The notes below the pieces were generated by a model. That model had not been told where the DNA came from. It saw only the letters and a list, made by a program, of their open reading frames with translations, and ran no database searches. A program made the position numbers and the translations under genes. From Rhodopirellula sp. (lineage in GTDB: Bacteria; Planctomycetota; Planctomycetia; Pirellulales; Thermoguttaceae): 64,000 nucleotides of DNA. The DNA is taken from assembly GCA_012728855.1 (NCBI GenBank), contig JAAYEH010000156.1:58366-122365 (forward strand), given 5' to 3'. Below are positions 9,614-17,609 of this stretch, piece after piece (the stretch's first letter is position 1; each line of letters opens with the position of its first letter).

Positions 9614-9805
9614 CGGAAAAGCCAAGCCGGCGAACTGACGGCCAAGCAGCGGCAGGAGTGCGTCCAACTGGGTGATTGGGTCGAGGAAGTTCACGCGGAA
9701 CGGATGGTTTATGTGGCGGAATTGGCTCGCCTGCGAGGAGTCAGTTTGGCAGAGACGATAAGCCAACTGGGAATCAAGACTACACACCGATATGGAAGGC
9801 CCGTC
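9614..9805 (+). pseudogene. orphan reading-frame fragment, family unknown
   Basis: After a TAG at 9611-9613 the frame reads SQAGELTAKQRQECVQLGDW, continues through VAELARLRGVSLAETISQLGI and ends in a basic segment SRRKPSKEKR. It looks like real protein (amphipathic, helix-rich) but has no proper start. Beyond 9806 it runs antisense to the membrane-protein gene. It is best read as the 3' part of a broken gene. The remaining sequence from 9478 to 9613 shows nothing recognisable. Confidence 0.3.
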
Positions 9806-11245
9806 TCACGGCGCAAGCCGTCGAAAGAAAAACGAGTCGGGGCGGCCGAGGTATTGCGGCAGGAATTTTTGCGGCACGGCGGCGATCGTCACCCGGGGGC
9901 TGCCGGCGGCATAATTCAGATGCCGTGGCGTGCCGCTGATTTGCACGGCGGCCTGGTGGAAAGGCTGGATCGCGCCGATCAGCAGGCAGACCAACAAGAG
10001 CGACCAGCGCCATTGCTCCCACCGGAAATTCCGCGACGACACCGCGCGGAGCAACAGCACCCAGAAGAGGAACAAGGCAGGGATCGAGGCCCGCATCACC
10101 AGGTCGTTGAGGATGCCGATCCGATAGAGGGGAAGAGCGGTGAGTGTGGCGGCGGCCATCCAGAACCACGACCGGTTCCATGAGTCGCTCGGCAGTTCCG
10201 CGCTGCCGGATCGAAGGGAAGGATAAAGCAGGGCGGCGTAGAGCCCGAACTCCAATATCCAGAACACCGGCAACGCCTTGACGAACCACTGCCAGTCGTA
10301 CCACGCCATGTTCCATTGATGGGGCACCTGCGCTGGCTCGACCGAGGCCAGATAGGCCACCGAGACCAGCAGGATCAGCGGCGCGGCAACGAAGTTTTCC
10401 CAACTCATTGCGGTCCGCAGTCGACCGCGGAGGAGGAGCACGCAGGCGACCGGCACCAGGCCGATGGTGACGAACGGAGACCATAGCCCCGTCAGGGCCG
10501 CGGCGAATCCGGCCAGGGAGAGGTCGGCGGCGCGCTCGGCGCGATCGACGACCACCGCCGTGGCGATCCACCCCGGCAGCGCGTGCTGCGGCACCCAGAC
10601 CAACAGGCTCATGTTCGACGAATATTGCCCCAAGGAAGCCCACCATTCCAGGAACGTCCAATCGCCGCCTCCGCGGAGCGCCACACCGGCGGCGTCCATC
10701 CCGCTGAGGAAAAACCAGCCCGCCCAAAACCACCAGGCGCGGTTACCGAGCAAACGCCCGATCCAGACGGCGCTCAGCAGCAATCCGCCATAGGTCCAGA
10801 TGGCCAGGGCCAGGTGGCCGCCGATCAGGCCAACCGCGCGGCCGACGGCCGCCGCGGGCAGATAGTAGGCGATGTAGTAGGTCAGATAACGGCCGTGCGG
10901 CAGGCCGGCGGTATCGGTGTAACGGACCGGCCAGTCGTAAACGGTCAGGTCGTGCAGAACGGCGTTGTGCTTGATCCAGTCGCCCGCCTGCTGATAGCCC
11001 AGGCCGCCGGCACCGCTGAGATAGACCAGGCCCAGCGTGATTGCCGCGATGAAGACGGGATTGAGGACGTTACGGCTCGGCCGCGTCTGGTCGGGCCGGG
11101 GGTCGTGGCGGAGTGTCCGTCCGGCCATGACAAGGCCGACGACGATGGCGATCCACAAGACCGTGGCATAGGGCCACCACAGCCAGCCGCAGGCGAAGAT
11201 CAGGTACGGCAACGCCAGATAGATGAGCGACAAAATGGTTAGCAT
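9806..11245 (-). CDS. polytopic integral membrane protein, function unknown
   Basis: Protein of 479 aa with about ten to twelve hydrophobic segments, beginning MLTILSLIYLALPYLIFACG. A large outer loop follows the second helix pair (GYQQAGDWIKHNAVLHDLT and VYDWPVRY), a topology reminiscent of GT-C type glycosyltransferases or of polymer-biosynthesis membrane proteins. No diagnostic catalytic motif was found, so the enzymatic assignment is only a suggestion. The C-terminus is short and basic. The gene stands alone between a debris fragment and a sulfatase. Confidence 0.8.
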   Translation of the reverse strand: MLTILSLIYLALPYLIFACGWLWWPYATVLWIAIVVGLVMAGRTLRHDPRPDQTRPSRNVLNPVFIAAITLGLVYLSGAGGLGYQQAGDWIKHNAVLHDLTVYDWPVRYTDTAGLPHGRYLTYYIAYYLPAAAVGRAVGLIGGHLALAIWTYGGLLLSAVWIGRLLGNRAWWFWAGWFFLSGMDAAGVALRGGGDWTFLEWWASLGQYSSNMSLLVWVPQHALPGWIATAVVVDRAERAADLSLAGFAAALTGLWSPFVTIGLVPVACVLLLRGRLRTAMSWENFVAAPLILLVSVAYLASVEPAQVPHQWNMAWYDWQWFVKALPVFWILEFGLYAALLYPSLRSGSAELPSDSWNRSWFWMAAATLTALPLYRIGILNDLVMRASIPALFLFWVLLLRAVSSRNFRWEQWRWSLLLVCLLIGAIQPFHQAAVQISGTPRHLNYAAGSPRVTIAAVPQKFLPQYLGRPDSFFFRRLAP

Positions 11246-11416
11246 GGTTGAGGACGAGGAAAGTTGAGAGTCAAGAGTCGAGAGTCAAACCTTTCAACCT
11301 CATAACGCAGATCTGTGCCCGCAACCAAGTGGGTTGAAATTAATCCCACCCGGGGCGAATCAATTCACCCCTACGCACCACGCGCACAGGGCGCGCTGAG
11401 GTTCCAGAAAAAGGCT

Positions 11417-13348
11417 CTACTTGGATTCGGTGCCGCCGGGAAGGTCCAGGAGATACCTCGGAATTCGGTCCGCCGGTTCGGCGAGTTGGAGGTCTGCGAC
11501 CAGCGATTGTGCGCGAGAGAGCGGCACGTGCCCCGCCCGCCACATGAACTCCAGCGCGTTGAGCAAGGCAAGAACCTCATACGGTTGGCCGCTGGTGATT
11601 GTGGCTTCGAGCGTTTTCAGAGCGGCCTCGGGCTCGCCGAGATAGCCGAGCGTTTCAGCCGCCGCGATGCGGACGTCCGCCCAGTCGTCGCGGAGCAGCG
11701 CCTGAAGTTGTTGCTTCGCCGGCGCCGCCTTCTCTTGGAGAATCAGGCAGCCCGTGACGCTCCAGTAGCGGACCACCGGATGCGGGTCGGCCATCGCGGC
11801 GATCAGATCCGGCAGCGCGGCAGGGTCGCGCGAGGTCGCCCGATCGGCAAGGTCGACGATCCGCTCGATCGGATACTCGTCGCCATGTGTGTAGTTGTAG
11901 ACGGTTCCGTCGCCCGCCAAGCGGTCGGCCATCCCTTCAGGAATCAAGCCCGGGTCGCGGATTGAGATCATCTCCTCGCGAAGCGTGCCGCGCATGGCGG
12001 CCAGACGCGAGGCGTATTGGGGATCGTTCGCCAGATTGCGAATCTCGAAAGGATCGGCCGCTACGTCGTAGAGTTCTTCCGGCGGTTTCGCCTGCCAGTA
12101 ACGGGCCTGGGCGGCGTTGCACTGGCCGGCCCGGAATGCCTCGTACCAGGATGACATGCTCGGCATGACCCGGAAGGCATAGGAGTAGTGCTGTCCCCAG
12201 GGGCGTTGCGGGCTGTAGTTGCGGATATAGCGGAACTGCCGATCCCGGATCGCGCGGACCGTATCGTAGCGCTCGTCCATCCGCCCGCGGAACAGAAAGA
12301 CGTGGTCGCGCGCGGTGGCCTTCGCTTGCCCGAGAAACGGACGTCCTTCGTAGTTCTCCGGGATCTTCACCTCGGCCAGGCTGAGCAGCGTGGCCGGAAA
12401 ATCGACGAAGCTGACCGGTTGGTCTACCCAATCGCCCGGCTGGGCGGGCGCCAGGTGGGACCACTTCTTGGGGAAGCGGAGGATCAGCGGCACTCGGGTG
12501 CCCGAGTCGTGGATGTTGCGCTTTCCCCGTGGCAATGCGCCGCCATGGTCGGAGTAGTAGAAGACGATCGTGTCGTCGGCAAGGCCGAGGTCTTCCAACT
12601 CCTCGAGCAGGCGACCGGCCTCCCGGTCCATGAGAGTGATGTTGTCGTAATAGACGGACCAGTCGCGGCGAACCACGGGAGTGTCGGGATGGTACGGGGG
12701 AAGGGCGATCTTATCCGCCGCGATCCGCGGCTTCGGCAGCAGCAGTCCGCTTGCGCGACGCCGCGCCACCGCCTCTTCGGTAAGCTGGCCTTCATGGCTG
12801 GTGGTCAGATTGAACACCGCAAAGAACGGCCGGCCGGGCGGCCGATTCCTGTAATGGGCTTTACCGTTGCTTTCGTCCCACGGTTTACCCGGGTCCGCTA
12901 AGTTGTAGTCGGTCTTCGAGTTGTTGGTGCAATAATAGCCCGCCGCGCGGAGAACCGCGGGATAGAGAGGAAACGCCTGCGGGATCCGCACCCGGCTGCG
13001 ATGGTTGTGCGCGCCGAGCGAACAAGCGTACATGCCGGTGATCAGCGTGGTGCGGGCGGTGGAGCAGACCGGCGCATTGGCGAAGGCGTTGCGGTAGCGG
13101 ATTCCTTGGGCGGCCAGACGATCGAGGTTCGGTGTCTCGGCAAGCCGGTCGCCGTAGCAGCCAAGGTAGGGGCTGTTGTCCTCGCTGGTGATCCAAAGGA
13201 TATTCGGACGCGACCGATCGGCGTTGTGGCTCGCCTGGCAGAAGGCGAGCGACGGCAGCAGCGTCAGTCCGAGTAGGGCGAAGATCGCGGGGATCGAAGA
13301 CGAGCCCCCACTCTTGGACCGGATGCCGAAAATGGCGGCCGTCGGCAT
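11417..13348 (-). CDS. exported sulfatase with C-terminal HEAT-like repeats (CSTAR active-site motif)
   Basis: Predicted periplasmic or secreted sulfate ester (or N-sulfo) hydrolase of the alkaline-phosphatase superfamily, 643 aa. A signal peptide (IFALLGLTLLPSLAFC) is followed by PNILWITSEDNSPYLGCYGD, which supplies metal ligands. The nucleophile position is C95 in APVCSTARTTLITGMY, where the usual Pro/Ala of CxPxR is Thr. The C-terminal 120 residues contain alternating AALPDLIAAMADPHPVVRYW and LLRDDWADVRIAAAETLGYL units, typical HEAT/PBS repeats. The ATG at 13348 has AAGGAG 6 bases upstream. The substrate cannot be told from sequence; the fold class resembles heparan N-sulfatase-type enzymes. 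Confidence 0.88.
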   Translation of the reverse strand: MPTAAIFGIRSKSGGSSSIPAIFALLGLTLLPSLAFCQASHNADRSRPNILWITSEDNSPYLGCYGDRLAETPNLDRLAAQGIRYRNAFANAPVCSTARTTLITGMYACSLGAHNHRSRVRIPQAFPLYPAVLRAAGYYCTNNSKTDYNLADPGKPWDESNGKAHYRNRPPGRPFFAVFNLTTSHEGQLTEEAVARRRASGLLLPKPRIAADKIALPPYHPDTPVVRRDWSVYYDNITLMDREAGRLLEELEDLGLADDTIVFYYSDHGGALPRGKRNIHDSGTRVPLILRFPKKWSHLAPAQPGDWVDQPVSFVDFPATLLSLAEVKIPENYEGRPFLGQAKATARDHVFLFRGRMDERYDTVRAIRDRQFRYIRNYSPQRPWGQHYSYAFRVMPSMSSWYEAFRAGQCNAAQARYWQAKPPEELYDVAADPFEIRNLANDPQYASRLAAMRGTLREEMISIRDPGLIPEGMADRLAGDGTVYNYTHGDEYPIERIVDLADRATSRDPAALPDLIAAMADPHPVVRYWSVTGCLILQEKAAPAKQQLQALLRDDWADVRIAAAETLGYLGEPEAALKTLEATITSGQPYEVLALLNALEFMWRAGHVPLSRAQSLVADLQLAEPADRIPRYLLDLPGGTESK

Positions 13349-13387
13349 AATAATCTCCTTGAGAACCGTTGATTCCGGGCATAACGG

Positions 13388-13480
13388 GTAGGTTCCGCTT
13401 GCCGAGCGGAACCTACGGCCCAGTCCCGCTCGACAAACGGGGGTCGACTCTGCCAAGATCCCGCTCGGCAAGCGGGATCT
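13388..13480. repeat. 93-bp paired-hairpin element, family B, copy 1
   Basis: Two hairpins form this element. Hairpin one (13388-13416) has arms GTAGGTTCCGCT/AGCGGAACCTAC around TGCCG. Hairpin two (13456-13480) has arms AGATCCCGCT/AGCGGGATCT around CGGCA. A second copy of exactly the same total length lies at 31668-31760. It sits in the divergent intergenic region between the sulfatase and the DUF4416 gene. Confidence 0.75.
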
Positions 13481-13498
13481 ACCAGTGTCGATTCATGC

Positions 13499-13504
13499 TA
13501 GAAT
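13499..13504 (+). promoter_or_regulatory. candidate extended -10 box for the DUF4416 operon
   Basis: TGC-TAGAAT matches an extended -10 element. Transcription would start near 13511, about 64 bases before the ATG at 13575. No -35 is evident; the position directly follows the family B repeat. Confidence 0.3.
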
Positions 13505-13574
13505 AGGGGGAGAACCGTGTCAAATAGGCGGTCTTCCGCCAATTCTACTCGCCTGAGCATTTCACGACTTCCCC

Positions 13575-14123
13575 ATGGGCCAACCTTCGCCACACTCTCC
13601 CGCCCTGCTGATCTTGGCCGCCTTCAGCCGGCACGCGGATGCCCTGGATTGGACTCGTCAGAGAGCGATCGCCGCCTGGGGGCCGCTGGCGATGGAAAGC
13701 CCGGCGTTCGAGTTTCGAGAAACTCGCTACTACGAAGCAACGATGGGCAAGGATCTGCGGAAGGTTTTCTTCGCTTTCTCGCAACCGTTCGACCCCGCCG
13801 GGCTGGTTGAAGTGAAGCTGGAAACGAACCGCTGGGAAGAGACCTATGCGGGCACGGCCGCTCACCAGGAGTCGCGGCCGTTGAACCTCGACCCGGGCTA
13901 TTTGACGCTCGGCAAATTGGTGCTGGCATCGACCAAGGATTTCACGCACCGCATCTATCTCAACCGCGGCATCCATGCGGAGGTAACGCTCTATTACAGG
14001 CGCCGCCGCTGGCAACACCACGAGTGGACGTTTGCCGATTACCGTCGCGAGGATTACCAGGAGTTTTTCTCGCGCTGCCGCGACTACCTTCATCACCATC
14101 CCGGGAAGGAACGAGAAGCGTGA
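13575..14123 (+). CDS. DUF4416 family protein
   Basis: This 182-aa protein has the layout of the DUF4416 family: FEFRETRYYEATMGKDLRK, then YLTLGKLVLASTKDFTHRI and TLYYRRRRWQHHEWTFADYR. The function is unknown; it is presumably cytosolic, as no signal peptide is seen. Its stop overlaps the GTG of the next gene (GTGA, 14120-14123), so it is translationally coupled to the WecA/MraY-type transferase. This links it to envelope polysaccharide synthesis by context only. Confidence 0.85.
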   Translation: MGQPSPHSPALLILAAFSRHADALDWTRQRAIAAWGPLAMESPAFEFRETRYYEATMGKDLRKVFFAFSQPFDPAGLVEVKLETNRWEETYAGTAAHQESRPLNLDPGYLTLGKLVLASTKDFTHRIYLNRGIHAEVTLYYRRRRWQHHEWTFADYRREDYQEFFSRCRDYLHHHPGKEREA

Positions 14124-15274
14124 TCTGGTTGATCCTCGGCGCCGTGTTGCCGAGCATGGTGATTACCTGGGCGGCCGCGTACCTGATTCGCGCGATCGGC
14201 CCGCGCTTGGGCCTGGTCGACAAGCCGGGACACCGCAAAGTCCACAGCAAGGTGATGCCTACCGCCGGCGGATTGGCGATTTGGCTGGGCATCGTGTTGC
14301 CGTTGGCGATGGGGCAGTTCCTATTGTGGAATGTCGATCCGACAAGCGGCGTGATTCACGATTTAGGCATGCAAGTTCCGGAGTTTGTGCGGCCCCACCT
14401 TGCCGGATTGGCGGAACAGTCGGATCGGCTCTGGGTATTGCTTGCCGGCGGCAGTGTGTTGATGATCCTCGGGCTGGTGGATGATCGTCGGGGAATTGAT
14501 TGGCGACTGCGATTGGGGGTGCAGGCGGGCGTGGCGACGGCCCTGGTGCTCCAACAGTGGCGATTGAGCCTTTTTCTCGACGTGCCGTTGGTCACCGGCG
14601 CCCTGAGTGTGTTCTGGATCGTGGGGCTGGTCAATTCGTTCAACATGCTCGACAACATGGACGGGCTATCGGCCGGTGTGGCGACGATCGCCGCCGCCAT
14701 GCTCGCTGCCGTGATGCTGCTGGCGCCGGCCCCGATGAGCCATCAGCCGCAGCTTTTCGTGGGCGGCTTTCTGTTGGTTCTGGTCGGCGCCCTGATCGGT
14801 TTTCTCTGGCACAACTGGCCGCCGGCCCGGCTGTTCATGGGCGACACGGGCGCTTACCTGGTCGGTTACCTGCTGGCGGCGATGACTCTCTCGGCAACCT
14901 TCACCGGAGAAAATCTCCCCAGCCATGCCATCCTCGCCCCGCTCTGCGTTTTGGCGGTGCCGCTCTACGATACGGCCACGGTGATCTTCATCCGGCTGCG
15001 AGAAGGCCGCAGCCCGTTTGTGGGCGACAAAAGCCATTTCTCGCATCGGCTGGTCGAACTCGGCATGACGAAAACCCAGGCGGTATTGACCATCTATCTG
15101 ACCACCGCCACCTGCGGCCTCGGGGCCCTGCTGCTTCACCAGGTCAACTGGACCGGCGCCTGTGTGATTTTGCTGCTGGTTGCGTGCGTGCTCCTGTTGG
15201 TCGGAGTCTTGGAGACGGCGGGCCGGCGCCGGCGAAACGGCGATTCGCCGGGGAGTAAGGATGCCCAGGGATAG
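14120..15274 (+). CDS. MraY/WecA-type undecaprenyl-phosphate sugar-1-phosphate transferase
   Basis: Membrane enzyme that would load a UDP-linked sugar phosphate onto undecaprenyl phosphate, the first step of a lipid-linked polysaccharide. The protein is 384 aa with about ten or eleven membrane segments. Family signatures are KVHSKVMPTAGGLAIWLGI, LGLVDDRRGIDW, the catalytic/Mg segment FNMLDNMDGLSAGVA, FMGDTGAYLVGYLLA, and the cytoplasmic HFSHRLVELGMT loop. WecA/TagO is more likely than MraY because no mur/fts genes surround it. The GTG start has AAGGA nearby and overlaps the DUF4416 stop; the gene overlaps the next one by 14 bases. Confidence 0.93.
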   Translation: MIWLILGAVLPSMVITWAAAYLIRAIGPRLGLVDKPGHRKVHSKVMPTAGGLAIWLGIVLPLAMGQFLLWNVDPTSGVIHDLGMQVPEFVRPHLAGLAEQSDRLWVLLAGGSVLMILGLVDDRRGIDWRLRLGVQAGVATALVLQQWRLSLFLDVPLVTGALSVFWIVGLVNSFNMLDNMDGLSAGVATIAAAMLAAVMLLAPAPMSHQPQLFVGGFLLVLVGALIGFLWHNWPPARLFMGDTGAYLVGYLLAAMTLSATFTGENLPSHAILAPLCVLAVPLYDTATVIFIRLREGRSPFVGDKSHFSHRLVELGMTKTQAVLTIYLTTATCGLGALLLHQVNWTGACVILLLVACVLLLVGVLETAGRRRRNGDSPGSKDAQG

Positions 15275-17564
15275 ACGACCGTCCAGGGACCGACCGCCGC
15301 GGCCCGCCGCATCGTCGGCAAACGCCCCTTGGTCCGAGCGATTGCGACCCTGGCTGCTCGGCGCGATGTGCGCCTTGCTGGTCGCTCGCCCGCTCTTTCC
15401 CAGCGAAGGTGCTCCGGAAAGCGGCGACAGCCTGCCGGTGGTGATGCTGTGGATCGGCATCACGGCCGTCTGGTTTCTCGGGGCGACGGGGAGCAACCCG
15501 TTGCGGTTCCGATTCGGCTGGACCGACGCGGCCGTCTTGCTGTTGGTCGCCTGGTGCGTGATTTCGGGCATCGGCGCGGTGATGTACGGCAGCCCTCGGG
15601 CGGCGATCAACGTCATGTGGGATTGGATCGGCGTCGGACTGGCGCTGGTCATGGCCCGTCAGCTTATGGCAAGCCGGCGAGAGGCGCGGGCGGTGATCGC
15701 CGTGATGATCGCCCTGGCGGTGGCCCTGGCGGTTTTCGGACTGTACCAATATTTCTACGAGATGTCCAAGACCGGCGCCGAGTACGGTCGCGATCCGGAC
15801 GCAAAACTCCGTGAAATCGGCATGTGGGCCCCGGCCGGCTCTCCTGAGCGACGGGCGTTTGAACTGCGACTTGGCGCAATGGAACCGATTGCCACATTCG
15901 CTCTGACCAACTCGCTGGCCGGACTGCTCGTCGTTTGGCTGACCATGGCTGTAGGAATCGCGGCTTCGGCCGGGCTGAAACGCCCCGGGCTACGAACCCT
16001 GCTGACGACGGTGGTCGCGGCGCTGGCGATGGCTGCCTGTCTTGTGCTCACCAAGAGCCGCAGTGGTTACCTGGCTGCGGTCGTCGGTCTGCTGCCGGCA
16101 TGGTGGGTTGGCCATGGCGGGCGGCAGAGGTTCGGCTGGAGGTCGGCGGCCGTGGTTGTTGCGGTATGTGCCGCGATGGTCGCGGTGGTCGGGCTGGGCG
16201 TGGGCGTGGGCGCGGTCGATTACGAGGTGCTCGCCGAGGCGAGCAAGTCGCTGGGCTACCGCCTCCAGTACTGGCAAGCGTCGCTGGCGATGATCGCCGA
16301 CCATCCGCTCTTCGGCTGCGGCCCGGGGCAATTCCAGCAAGCGTACACGGTTTATAAGTTGCCGGCCGCCAGTGAAGAGATCGCCGATCCGCACAATTTT
16401 CTGCTGGAGATCTGGGCAACCGCGGGCACGCCGGCCGCGCTGGCCCTGGTCGTCGCGCTGACGCTGTTTACGCTTGCGACCGTAAGGGGTCGAGAGTCTT
16501 TTCTTCCTGTCGGCCGAAAGAAGTCGAGAGTTGAGAGACAAGAGTCCAGAGCCAAACCAGAGGAGGAAAAGACTCTCGACCCGCTCGGCCCCGCCGATCC
16601 TCTGCTCAACGGTGACTGCCTGCCGCAAACCGCGCCCACGGATGCAACCATGTATGTCCTGGTGGGTGGAGCATTGGGCTACTTCCTTTCGTTGCCCCTG
16701 GGGTTGATGAGCAGTGGTTCTCCCGGTTGGATTGGCATCGCGATAGGCTTGCCCGTATCGTTGGTTTTGCTCGCCGCGTTGCGGCCGTGGATCTACCAAG
16801 GACGGCTGCCGCTCGGACTGCCGGCGGTGGCGGTATTCTCGCTCTTGGTGAATCTGGCGGCCGCCGGGGGCATCGGGTTCGCCGGTGTCGCCGGATCGCT
16901 CTGGTTGCTTCTTGCCTTGGGGCTCACACTGGTCGAGCCGCAGCGCGGATTTCGATTGCCCCGCTCGGGGGCCTGGACGGGCTTGGTCGCCACGATGATT
17001 GCCGCGGTCGCCTGTTACCACTCGGCGTACCGCCCCGTGCTTCAAAGCCGTACGGCGATGGAGATCGCCCAGCGGGAACCCGACCGCGCTGCCACTCTGC
17101 TGGCGGAGGCGGCCAGCGCCGACCCGCTGGCCGCCGAACCGCGAGCGCAGCAGGCGATATTGGCGTTTGCTCGGTGGCAAAGAACGCGGAGCGAGGAAGC
17201 ACTGGGCGAGTTTGAAACACACCAGGCGGCGGCATTGCGGCGTGATCCTCGTTCTAACTCGGCCTGGGCACAGGCCGGAAGATTGTGCTTCGATGCCCAT
17301 CGCCTGACCGGTGATCCGCGTCTGGGGGAAAAAGCGGTGGAGGCCTACCGACATGCGGTGGATTACTACCCTACCAACGCAAATTATCGCGGTGAGCTGG
17401 CGCTAGCGTATTTGGCAGTAGGCAACGAGCCGGCTTTCCGCGAGAATTCTGCGAAGGCATTCGACCTGGATCGCATTACCCCCCACGAGGACAAGAAGCT
17501 GAAGCCGGTATTGGCGGACGAACTGCGCAAGCACCTACCCCGTATGAGTTCTGGAGCGAACTGA
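15261..17564 (+). CDS. O-antigen ligase-like membrane protein with TPR tail
   Basis: This 767-aa protein has about a dozen membrane segments and a large loop with YRLQYWQASLAMIADHPLFG followed by GPGQFQQAY. This matches the Wzy_C/O-antigen ligase signature (H and G residues of the transferase loop). The C-terminal 190 residues (from about 17040) are soluble and TPR-like (AEPRAQQAILAFARWQ, LGEKAVEAYRHAVDYYPTNA). It probably polymerises or ligates lipid-linked glycans at the periplasmic face. The ATG at 15261 lies inside the end of the preceding gene. Oddity: about 32 codons at 16487-16582 are a family A palindromic element read in frame as a charged loop (GRESFLPVGRKKSRVE...). Confidence 0.87.
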   Translation: MPRDRRPSRDRPPRPAASSANAPWSERLRPWLLGAMCALLVARPLFPSEGAPESGDSLPVVMLWIGITAVWFLGATGSNPLRFRFGWTDAAVLLLVAWCVISGIGAVMYGSPRAAINVMWDWIGVGLALVMARQLMASRREARAVIAVMIALAVALAVFGLYQYFYEMSKTGAEYGRDPDAKLREIGMWAPAGSPERRAFELRLGAMEPIATFALTNSLAGLLVVWLTMAVGIAASAGLKRPGLRTLLTTVVAALAMAACLVLTKSRSGYLAAVVGLLPAWWVGHGGRQRFGWRSAAVVVAVCAAMVAVVGLGVGVGAVDYEVLAEASKSLGYRLQYWQASLAMIADHPLFGCGPGQFQQAYTVYKLPAASEEIADPHNFLLEIWATAGTPAALALVVALTLFTLATVRGRESFLPVGRKKSRVERQESRAKPEEEKTLDPLGPADPLLNGDCLPQTAPTDATMYVLVGGALGYFLSLPLGLMSSGSPGWIGIAIGLPVSLVLLAALRPWIYQGRLPLGLPAVAVFSLLVNLAAAGGIGFAGVAGSLWLLLALGLTLVEPQRGFRLPRSGAWTGLVATMIAAVACYHSAYRPVLQSRTAMEIAQREPDRAATLLAEAASADPLAAEPRAQQAILAFARWQRTRSEEALGEFETHQAAALRRDPRSNSAWAQAGRLCFDAHRLTGDPRLGEKAVEAYRHAVDYYPTNANYRGELALAYLAVGNEPAFRENSAKAFDLDRITPHEDKKLKPVLADELRKHLPRMSSGAN
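16487..16582. repeat. 96-bp inverted-repeat element, family A, copy 2, inside a coding sequence
   Basis: Arms 16487-16508 and 16561-16582 are complementary at 21 of 22 positions, with a 52-base loop containing short direct repeats (GAGAGT / GAGAGA / AGAGTC). The arm end GGGTCGAGAGTCTTTT matches copy 1 at 3862. The length is a multiple of three, so the host reading frame is kept. The encoded insert has unusually high Arg/Lys/Glu content inside an otherwise hydrophobic protein. Confidence 0.75.
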
Positions 17565-17609
17565 TTTTTGGCTTTAGACGTGCCTTCCTGTCTGACGGAA
17601 AACCGGAAA

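Noticed and set aside
15990..17354. Minus-strand frame of about 450 codons opposite the ligase-like gene
   Set aside because: Composition (Gln/Arg/Gly-rich) is typical of antisense GC-rich frames; the sense strand has a coherent membrane protein.
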